Shown piece after piece: positions 7,165 through 12,669 of a DNA stretch of 16,402 nt; within the stretch, counting starts at the first letter, position 1; each line of letters begins with the position of its first letter. This stretch comes from an uncultured Cytophagales bacterium. GTDB lineage: Bacteria > Bacteroidota > Bacteroidia > Cytophagales > Amoebophilaceae. Position numbers and translations under genes: made by a program. The notes under the pieces were generated by a model. It searched no databases. It was not told the origin of the DNA and was given only the letters and a program-made list of their open reading frames with translations. The stretch lies in the NCBI GenBank assembly GCA_905479855.1, contig CAJQOF010000082.1, positions 1 to 16,402 on the forward strand, read 5' to 3'.

Positions 7165-8394
7165 ATGATATTTAAAAATATAGAGGATCGTATCCTCCTG
7201 TTTACTATACAACCCTACCGTCTATTTGCCACAAGTGGTTTTTTGGCAACGCTGGGGAATGGCTTTCTTTATATTTCAATGGCATGGTATGTAGCACTTC
7301 AGAGTAAGTCTGTTGGGGCGCAAGCTATTTTAATGAGCTGTCTTTGGGGGCCCAGCATCCTATTGAGCCCTATTGTTGGCGTTATAGCAGACAGAAGTAA
7401 CAGGAAAACATTGATAGTGTTTTCCAATTTTACAAGAGGGGTAGCTATGCTTAGCTACTTTTTGCTGCTATTACTATTTGAGCTGCCCAAGTCCAGTATA
7501 TACGTACTCGCCATACTACTAGGTATACTTTCGAGTGTTTTTGGTCCAGCATCCGCCGCCTTAATCAGGGATCTTATACCCAAAAAACATTTACTGAATG
7601 CCAATACAACAATAGATACCATCTATGAGTTGGGAATGCTTTTGGGTATGGGTATGGCGGGGTTGTTTATTGCGTGGGTTCCCATAGAAGGCGCCTTTTT
7701 TGTAGGAGGAACTTGTTTTCTTCTTGCAAGTGTGTGTGATAGCCTAATGAGGTACCACAGTTGTAGCATTAAGCCGTCAAGCCTGGGAGGTTTACGCAGT
7801 ATGGTTAGTGAGTACTACGCAGTGTTTGGCCTCCTTCGTAAAAACGAACAGCTTGCCAAAGTGTTCATGATTCAAACACTTCTAATGGTCCCACTCACCA
7901 CCTTGCCTATGCTGCTTGTGCCCTTTGCGAAAAATATTTTAGGCGCCAGTGTAATGCAGTTTAGTTATTTAGAAATTTTATTGTCGCTAGGAGGAATAGT
8001 AGGCGGTATCTCTGCCCCTATTTTCGCAGAAAAATTTGATGCGAAAAAGACACTCGTTGCTTTTACAGCCTGCCTTTCTATCAGCATATTTGTATTTGGT
8101 AATGGAGGCTACTACTATTGCTATTATTACATGCTTTACATGCTTATTGGTATCACGCTCTCAAGTTGGTCTATTGCTATAAGTCAGGTGCAGGCATTAG
8201 CTGAAGTTGACTACCTGGGGAGGGTACAAGCTGCTTCTACTGGCTTTTCTACGATACTCATACTCAGTATTGTTATGGCCATAATTCTATTGGAAGATAA
8301 AATCTCCATATCGTTTATTTACCGGGTAGAAGGTCTTATTGTTTTTTTTGCCATGCTACTTGCGCTTTCTGTTACAGAAAAGAGAGGTGGATAA
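7165..8394 (+). CDS. MFS transporter 3
   Basis: A 409-residue MFS_3-type transporter with about twelve hydrophobic segments and an intact motif [11 protein letters not shown] (72-81), so it looks fully functional. The N-terminus ([20 protein letters not shown]) fits the usual amphipathic lead into helix 1. ATG 7165 is the first start in frame. It shares the A+T-richer composition of the island and is its last intact gene; its stop lies about 45 bases before the duplicated obg fragment. By context it may export the nucleotide peptide or protect the producer. It is not obviously a duplicate of transporter 1: the resemblance is at family level. Confidence 0.82.
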   Translation: MIFKNIEDRILLFTIQPYRLFATSGFLATLGNGFLYISMAWYVALQSKSVGAQAILMSCLWGPSILLSPIVGVIADRSNRKTLIVFSNFTRGVAMLSYFLLLLLFELPKSSIYVLAILLGILSSVFGPASAALIRDLIPKKHLLNANTTIDTIYELGMLLGMGMAGLFIAWVPIEGAFFVGGTCFLLASVCDSLMRYHSCSIKPSSLGGLRSMVSEYYAVFGLLRKNEQLAKVFMIQTLLMVPLTTLPMLLVPFAKNILGASVMQFSYLEILLSLGGIVGGISAPIFAEKFDAKKTLVAFTACLSISIFVFGNGGYYYCYYYMLYMLIGITLSSWSIAISQVQALAEVDYLGRVQAASTGFSTILILSIVMAIILLEDKISISFIYRVEGLIVFFAMLLALSVTEKRGG

Positions 8395-8438
8395 AATTCC
8401 ACAGCGCGATTGCCACTACTATCCTGAGAGTTTGCAGC

Positions 8439-8960
8439 CTCAAACTACTGGCCGATGTCGGCCTGGTAGGGCTCCCCAACGCCGGGAAATCCACCCTACT
8501 TAGTGCAGTTTCTGCCGCCAAACCCAAGATCGCCAACTACCCCTTTACCACCCTGGTACCACAGCTCGGCATTGTCGCTTATAGAGATGGCCAATCCTTT
8601 GTGATGGCGGATATTCCCGGCATTATCGAAGGAGCTTCTGAGGGAAAAGGGCTAGCCGCCCGCTTCCTGCTTCACATTGAGCGCAATGCGGTGCTCTTGC
8701 TTATGATTGGTGCCGACACCCCGGACATTGGCCACACCTACGCCATGTTGGTGGATGAGCTGAAAGCACACAATCCTGAATTACTCGACAAGCCTAGGCT
8801 GCTGGTGATCTCCAAAATGGATCTGCTGGACGACGAAGCGAAGGCAGCAATCACTACCCAAATCCCCCAACCGCTCGACCATGTCTATATCTCCGCCATC
8901 ACGGGCCAGGGAATTCCCCAACTGAAGGATAAGATTTGGGGGTTGTTGGGAAAGGGCTAG
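8439..8960 (+). pseudogene. obg: 5'-truncated second copy of obg (G domain only)
   Basis: It matches 2005-2520 of the intact gene with no gaps and about 27 base differences (hand count), around 95% identity. It begins at codon 159, the exact border between Obg fold and G domain, and runs to a stop three bases later than the parent (TAG 8958-8960). P-loop, DIPG, SKMD and SAITG are all present. Only three residues differ, all clustered where the family is conserved: G231A, T232A and R236L in the parent's numbering; the other 23 base changes are silent. Reading upstream in frame I find no ATG, GTG or TTG before the match; the first usual start (GTG 8601) lies past the P-loop. It is therefore most likely not expressed as an enzyme, but is a marker of insertion or recombination at obg. 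Confidence 0.9.
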
Positions 8961-8964
8961 GGTG

Positions 8965-9771
8965 CTATTCCTTGGGGGACAAACCTTTTCTCTCCCCCGA
9001 TTTCATCAGCAAGTCAGTTCGCAAGGGGAGATGCTCTTTTCTTTTCCAATAACCCGGCCCATAGTCTATCAGCAGCTCTTCTCCTTCTTTGATAGCACTC
9101 TTTGCTACATAAATAAGATGCCAGCATTCATCCTGATAAACAAACTCAGTTTCCATATTGGGGTTTTCGCCGTGGTTAGAAAATCTGGCTTCATTACCAT
9201 GCTCTAACGCATCGATGCTACACCTGCCGTTCCTAAAATCAGACGAAAAGGCATAGCTCCAAGAAAAAGCTGCATTCATTGTCCGCTTCACCACCATGCC
9301 CATATACTCCATCAAGAAATCACCTTTTGCAAAATCTTGCTCTGCAAAAAGACCATACCCCACGTTGTTGTCTATCCATTGGATATAAACCGGCGCCACA
9401 TACTTGCGGGCAACAAACGGGCCGTAGCGCATGCTTGTTGCGCGATAGAAACACTGCCAACCAAAAGCATTATTGATTTCTAATAACGGATTTTTTTGAA
9501 ACGCTTCGCACTCTTTCGAGAACAACAGCGCATCGATATACTCCACCCCCACTTTTTTGAAGAAATCCCTCTTTTCTTCTTGCGTCCTGATTTTATGTTT
9601 CTTGGCATAAACCCTTTTTGTTGGCGCTTGCGAAAACATGTCACCCTGTAGCACCATCCCCACTGCCCCAATGGCAGCAGCAAGGAACACTAAAAAAAGA
9701 AGATCCTGATCCCAAGGTAGCCTTCCGTCTATTTTGTCCAATAAGATCATCGCCATGGTACACATACACAC
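8965..9771 (-). CDS. SET-domain protein lysine methyltransferase-like, N-terminal membrane anchor
   Basis: A 268-residue protein. A single hydrophobic segment lies at about residues 24-41 (LLFLVFLAAAIGAVGMVL), then a basic linker. The SET fold occupies about 130-245: NVGYGLFAEQDFAKGDFLMEY (the GxG motif and following strands), ARFSNHGENPN (R196-N204, with the NH pair that binds S-adenosylmethionine) and GEELLIDYG (catalytic-type Tyr at about 237). The usual post-SET cysteines are absent. SET enzymes transfer methyl from S-adenosylmethionine to lysine; in intracellular bacteria some act on host histones or on the bacterium's own basic proteins. The start is uncertain: GTG 9771, ATG 9765, 9756 and 9750 are in frame, and an ATG is more likely. 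Its stop faces the end of the obg fragment five bases away, so the ancestral order was probably obg followed by this gene. An effector role is inference. Confidence 0.8.
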   Translation of the reverse strand: MCMCTMAMILLDKIDGRLPWDQDLLFLVFLAAAIGAVGMVLQGDMFSQAPTKRVYAKKHKIRTQEEKRDFFKKVGVEYIDALLFSKECEAFQKNPLLEINNAFGWQCFYRATSMRYGPFVARKYVAPVYIQWIDNNVGYGLFAEQDFAKGDFLMEYMGMVVKRTMNAAFSWSYAFSSDFRNGRCSIDALEHGNEARFSNHGENPNMETEFVYQDECWHLIYVAKSAIKEGEELLIDYGPGYWKRKEHLPLRTDLLMKSGERKGLSPKE

Positions 9772-9928
9772 ATTGTTTTTTTCAACACAACCACTTTAGC
9801 ATTTGCCAACGCAGCGCACCCAATAGGTTGTTTTGAGCGCGAAGATGTCCCTGGAATTTATGCATGCAACTTTATAGGAAAAACAGGTTGTGCGGGTTGT
9901 TGTCTGCGTTGGCTACGCAACACTTTAG

Positions 9929-9953
9929 GCGGCCTAGCCGCACTCTTTTTTTT
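9929..9953 (+). terminator. Possible rho-independent terminator
   Basis: GCGGC-CTA-GCCGC (9929-9941) is a perfect five-base-pair GC stem with a three-base loop, followed by ACTC and eight T. The stem is short, and no intact plus-strand gene lies directly upstream, so its role is doubtful. Confidence 0.35.
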
Positions 9954-9978
9954 GTAGGTTGGCAGCTGTCGCTTTTTT

Positions 9979-10062
9979 CCTAGGCTGCTGGTAATCTCCA
10001 AAATGGAGCTGCTAAACGACGAAGCGAAGGCAGAAAATCACTATCCAAATCCCCCAACCGCT
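9979..10062 (+). pseudogene. obg: Third, degenerate obg fragment
   Basis: This 84-base stretch aligns with about 2358-2440 of obg: CCTAGGCTGCTGGTAATC, CCAAAATGGA, GACGAAGCGAAGGCAG and CAAATCCCCCAACCGCT are shared. It has several substitutions and a small insertion (CAGAAAATCA for CAGCAATCA) that breaks the frame. It covers only the region around the G4 motif (SKMD, here SKME). It is a non-coding relic of another obg-derived duplication. Confidence 0.8.
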
Positions 10063-10194
10063 GATGGAGGTTTACTGCTATTTCTTGGATGCGCAAGCAG
10101 CCTTTAGCCAAAGCTACACCCTACCTTTCGCACTTCGGTTCAAAAATGAGCGCATTTAAAAAAATCACTCAAAAGACCACTCAAGAGCGCTTTT

Positions 10195-10413
10195 ATGCCC
10201 AATAAGTTGGCCTTGAACCTCAATGCGAGAAAGTTGCCCCTCCATTCTTTTTTCGGGGATAATGCTTTTTCCACCACCTTAGGCCAGTTTACAAGAGTCC
10301 GTGATTTTTATTACAGAAATTTCCTTCACAAAAACCCCGTCGACTATAGCCCGTATAAAACGATTCTGATGTGCGGAATATCAGCGGTAATGCATAGATT
10401 CGCGCTCCACTAA
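10195..10413 (+). CDS. Hypothetical 72-residue ORF
   Basis: ATG 10195 to TAA 10413 encodes MPNKLALNLNARKLPLHSFF and on to VMHRFALH. I recognise no domain, signal peptide or membrane helix. It lies in debris and ends 17 bases before the rpn start. It may be a fragment of a larger lost gene or a chance frame; the even mix of residues makes a relic possible. Confidence 0.25.
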   Translation: MPNKLALNLNARKLPLHSFFGDNAFSTTLGQFTRVRDFYYRNFLHKNPVDYSPYKTILMCGISAVMHRFALH

Positions 10414-10430
10414 CAATTCCTTAACCAACT

Positions 10431-11369
10431 ATGCCCAAAATCCACCAACCCCACGACGCCCTGCTCAGGCGGGTTTTTTCAACCAAAAAAGTAGTGCTCA
10501 AGCTTGTCAAAGCTTCCCTCACGCAATTTTATCCCGAGCTAGCCGCCAAGGCAACCTGGGGTTCTTTTCTACTAGAGAAAGGTAGCTTTTTAGATGAGGA
10601 AATGAAGAAAATTTATGGAGATCTCGTCTGCTCAGTGATGGTAGAAGGGATAAGAATATACTGTATTATAGAATTTGAGAGCACGCTTAAAAGTGATATG
10701 CCCCTAAGAGTCCATGGTTACAGCTACTGCACAGCAAGAGACTCCGTCAACGAAAAGAGAGGCCAATTGCCGCTTATAATCCCTATTGTCATCCACGTAG
10801 GAGAAAAAGCCTATGATTTCCCCCAACAACTCATGGATATCCCCACCATGCTGCAATCCAATCTTCTTAAAATACCCTGGGTTATCAGCATCAAAAACCA
10901 ACGCTTCCAAGAAACAATGCAATACGGGGAAGATGCCATTGCCCTAGTTATCGTCAATCAAGCCCATAAAGGCAGTCCTTTGGCGTTTCTAGAGAAGACA
11001 CCAGAAGCCGCGCAATGCTTTAGGGAGAACAAGTTGAGCGACCATATTGCCCGTTATATAGGTCACATGGAAACTAAAAACTCAAAAAAAGGAGAAGAGC
11101 AGCAAGACCTTGAAATAGTCAATCAAAGAATCGCTAAATTAGCGGCCAATAAAGCAGATAAAATCATGAGTGGACTTGCAAGAATAGAAGCAAAAATAGA
11201 AGAGCAGGGTAGGCAGCAGGGTAGAGAAGAAGGCAGAGAGGAAGGCAGAGAGGAAGGCATGGAACGCGAGAAGGTTTTTATTGCTCAAGCAATGCTTAAA
11301 AAGGCCTATGCCTTGGACGCAGTAAGCGATGTAACCGGCTTAAGCAGGGAAGCCCTTGCGGGGTTGTAG
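10431..11369 (+). CDS. Rpn family nuclease / PD-(D/E)XK recombination-promoting protein
   Basis: A complete 312-residue member of the Rpn (transposase_31 / PD-(D/E)XK) family, DNA endonucleases that promote RecA-independent recombination and in some cases act in phage defence. HDALLRRVFS (8-17) is the family opening. The nuclease core has YGDLVCSV (Asp64) and IIEFES (Glu81, Glu83), matching the family's D...(L/I)EHQS layout. Then come a helical region and the typical C-terminal tail: GREEG repeats (about 263-276, encoded by a 12-base tandem repeat) and a helix-turn-helix-like end (VSDVTGLSREALAGL). Such genes are often spread in many copies in Bacteroidota symbionts. In E. coli relatives the tail is also translated alone as a small antagonist; a matching internal start is listed separately. 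No terminal inverted repeats were found, so it is not shown to be a mobile element itself. Confidence 0.88.
   Translation: MPKIHQPHDALLRRVFSTKKVVLKLVKASLTQFYPELAAKATWGSFLLEKGSFLDEEMKKIYGDLVCSVMVEGIRIYCIIEFESTLKSDMPLRVHGYSYCTARDSVNEKRGQLPLIIPIVIHVGEKAYDFPQQLMDIPTMLQSNLLKIPWVISIKNQRFQETMQYGEDAIALVIVNQAHKGSPLAFLEKTPEAAQCFRENKLSDHIARYIGHMETKNSKKGEEQQDLEIVNQRIAKLAANKADKIMSGLARIEAKIEEQGRQQGREEGREEGREEGMEREKVFIAQAMLKKAYALDAVSDVTGLSREALAGL
11259..11369 (+). CDS. Possible internally translated Rpn tail (RpnS-like), 36 residues
   Basis: Inside the rpn gene and in the same frame, ATG 11259 follows GAGGAAGGC, a purine-rich Shine-Dalgarno-like sequence five to eight bases upstream. It would give MEREKVFIAQAMLKKAYALD and on to EALAGL, the helical C-terminal domain alone. 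In E. coli, Rpn genes make such short forms that block the full nuclease. The SD-like bases are also simply the codons of the GREEG repeat, and Bacteroidota rely little on SD sites, so this is a hypothesis. A longer form could start at ATG 11166 (67 residues). Confidence 0.25.
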   Translation: MEREKVFIAQAMLKKAYALDAVSDVTGLSREALAGL

Positions 11370-11761
11370 ATGACTTTTGGTTCTTTTCCCAATGGTGCGT
11401 TGCTTGTTCTAGCAACTACTTTTCTATTTCAGCCGCCCATCACATAGTAGCCGGCATCGTATTCACCGAAGTTTTTTCCAGTTTCTGGAACATCCCTATT
11501 TTTTCCAGGACAGAAGACTTAGGTCTTTGCGCGCTCTTCAGTCTTCTTCCAGACTGAAGAACCCGTAGCCCGCTGTCCGTAGTTGGCAACTACGGACCTA
11601 CACAACCGTTACGCGAGCTCCTTCACTTCGTTCAGGACAGGGTTCAGGATAAACCCTGGGATGACCATAATCTACAGACAATAGTTGTCGTGCAGCTGTC
11701 AATCCTTAAAGCCTCGTGCTACAATTCAAATAATCAATCCTTTCTCGTGCAAAAAGGGAAG
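11370..11761. repeat. Hairpin-rich intergenic region with no gene
   Basis: Four close hairpins: TTCCAG/CTGGAA (11476-11490), TCTTCAGTCT/AGACTGAAGA (11535-11560, loop of six), GTCCGTAGTT/AACTACGGAC (11575-11597, loop of three) and CAGGGTT/AACCCTG (11638-11658). The last lies in a segment (11612-11653) that recurs near 14574-14614 on the other strand. None is followed by a T-run. I see no coding potential; it may be a mosaic of short intergenic repeats. Confidence 0.7.
11612..11653 (+). repeat. Interspersed repeat copy 1
   Basis: CTCCTTCACTTCGTTCAGGA followed by CAGGGTTCAGGATA resembles the reverse complement of 14574-14614 (CTCCTTCGCCACAAGGCTCA then GAACAGGGCTCAGGATAGGG). The shared core is CTCCTTC, then TCAGRACAGGGYTCAGGATA. 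Both copies lie between genes, in opposite orientations. Confidence 0.55.
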
Positions 11762-11835
11762 TGATTCCGTCAGGGCTCGAACCTGAAACCTGCTGCTTAG
11801 AAGGCAGCTGCTCTATCCAGTTGAGCTACGGAACC
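11762..11835 (-). tRNA. trnR: tRNA-Arg (anticodon UCU)
   Basis: On the minus strand, 74 bases fold as a full cloverleaf: acceptor GGTTCCG/CGGAATC (one G-U pair), D stem GCTC/GAGC, anticodon stem GCTGC/GCAGC around the loop CTTCTAA (anticodon TCT, reading AGA), T stem TCAGG/CCTGA with loop TTCGAGC, and discriminator A. The CCA end is not encoded (CTT follows). It lies ten bases past the bacilliredoxin stop, in the direction of the argS gene set, so it may be co-transcribed with arginyl-tRNA synthetase. Confidence 0.95.
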
Positions 11836-11844
11836 AATAAGTGG

Positions 11845-12282
11845 TTAGGCAAAACACCCCTCCAAGGCACCTTGCACATCTTGCGCAATCTCCTCTGGTG
11901 CAACACCCTTAATCTGGTGGCGCTCCAAAAAGAAAACCATGGCCCCATCTTTGAACAAAGCAATGGCAGGCGAAGAGGGTGGATAAGGCTTGGTGTAGGT
12001 AAACACTTCCGCTGTGGCCTCATCATCTACCCCGGCAAACACGGTAATCAAATGATCAGGCTGGTGGCTGCTGTTTTGCAAGGCCATCATGGTGCCCACA
12101 CGTGCACCTACGCCGGCGCAGCCACACATGGCATTCACAAAGAGTAGGGTGACTCCTTTTTGGTTGGCCATGTGATTGGCTACTTCTTTGGCTGTTTTTA
12201 GGGGGGAGAAACCGATTTCTCTAAGCTCCCCTTCCATAGCCGCTGCTATTTCTTCGTGCGATACTTCCGTAGTACAATGCAT
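11845..12282 (-). CDS. BrxA/BrxB family bacilliredoxin (CGC motif)
   Basis: About 145 residues of the BrxA/BrxB (YphP/YqiW, DUF1094) family, thioredoxin-fold proteins that remove bacillithiol or similar thiol caps from oxidised protein cysteines in the cytoplasm. The active site is NAMCGCAGVGAR (CGC at residues 53-55 from the ATG), with the family's GVTLLFVN strand before it and the VFAGVDDEAT and YPPSSPAIALFKDG segments after. I chose ATG 12282; an in-frame TTG at 12309 would add nine residues of poor similarity. The gene follows the DUF59 gene by about 60 bases, the last protein gene of an argS-DUF59-brx set. Confidence 0.88.
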   Translation of the reverse strand: MHCTTEVSHEEIAAAMEGELREIGFSPLKTAKEVANHMANQKGVTLLFVNAMCGCAGVGARVGTMMALQNSSHQPDHLITVFAGVDDEATAEVFTYTKPYPPSSPAIALFKDGAMVFFLERHQIKGVAPEEIAQDVQGALEGCFA

Positions 12283-12345
12283 AGTATTATTGATTAATGG
12301 TGGGGACAAAGGTAAGCGCTTTATTGCTGCCTCCCAACATCCCGC

Positions 12346-12666
12346 TTACAAGAACCCTAGGGCAAGTTTAGCGCCTTCAGACATCATCTCTTGGCTGTAG
12401 GGGGGATCGAAAGTGAGCTCGACTTTCACATCATTCACATTTTCAATGGCCCTTACGCTGGCTTCAACCTGCCCTGGTATCAGTTCTGCAGCTGGGCAAC
12501 TGGGGGAGGTAAGGGTCATAAGCACATGGATGTTGTTGAGGGGGTAAATGGTGATCTCATAGATCAAGCCCAGCGCATAGATATCCACGGGGATCTCTGG
12601 GTCATATACTTGTTTAATCGCCTCAATAACCTCTTCCTTGCTTACTTCGTAGTCTGCTTTTTCCAT
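12346..12666 (-). CDS. DUF59 / MIP18-SufT-like Fe-S cluster assembly protein
   Basis: A complete 106-residue DUF59 (PaaD/SufT/MIP18) domain protein, an accessory factor that helps mature or target Fe-S clusters. Motifs: VYDPEIPVDIYALGLIYEI (20-38), MTLTSPSCPAAELIPG (50-65; the conserved Cys is 57) and FDPPYSQEMMSEGAKLALGF (86-105; usually WDPPW...MSEEAR..LG). It starts three bases after the argS stop, so the two are almost certainly co-transcribed and translationally coupled. SUF machinery genes themselves are not in the window. Confidence 0.88.
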   Translation of the reverse strand: MEKADYEVSKEEVIEAIKQVYDPEIPVDIYALGLIYEITIYPLNNIHVLMTLTSPSCPAAELIPGQVEASVRAIENVNDVKVELTFDPPYSQEMMSEGAKLALGFL

Positions 12667-12669
12667 TGC

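Larger units (their letters stand above)
9772..10430. other. Gene-poor debris region
   Basis: Between the SET gene and the rpn gene I see no convincing intact gene. It contains a possible hairpin terminator (9929-9953), an inverted pair GCCAACGCAG (9805-9814) / CTGCGTTGGC (9904-9913), an obg scrap (9979-10062), and a 31-codon ORF at 10064-10159 (MEVYCYFLDA..., ending RFKNERI) that looks protein-like but is unassigned. A further 72-codon ORF lies at 10195-10413. The region reads as a graveyard of small insertions and deletions. Confidence 0.6.

Noticed and set aside
8601..8960. Stand-alone 119-residue GTPase-like gene
   Set aside because: It is the 3' part of the obg fragment; starting at 8601 loses the P-loop, so it cannot be a working GTPase.
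11220..11262. CRISPR or minisatellite array
   Set aside because: The 12-base repeats are in-frame codons of the Rpn tail (GREEG), without spacers.
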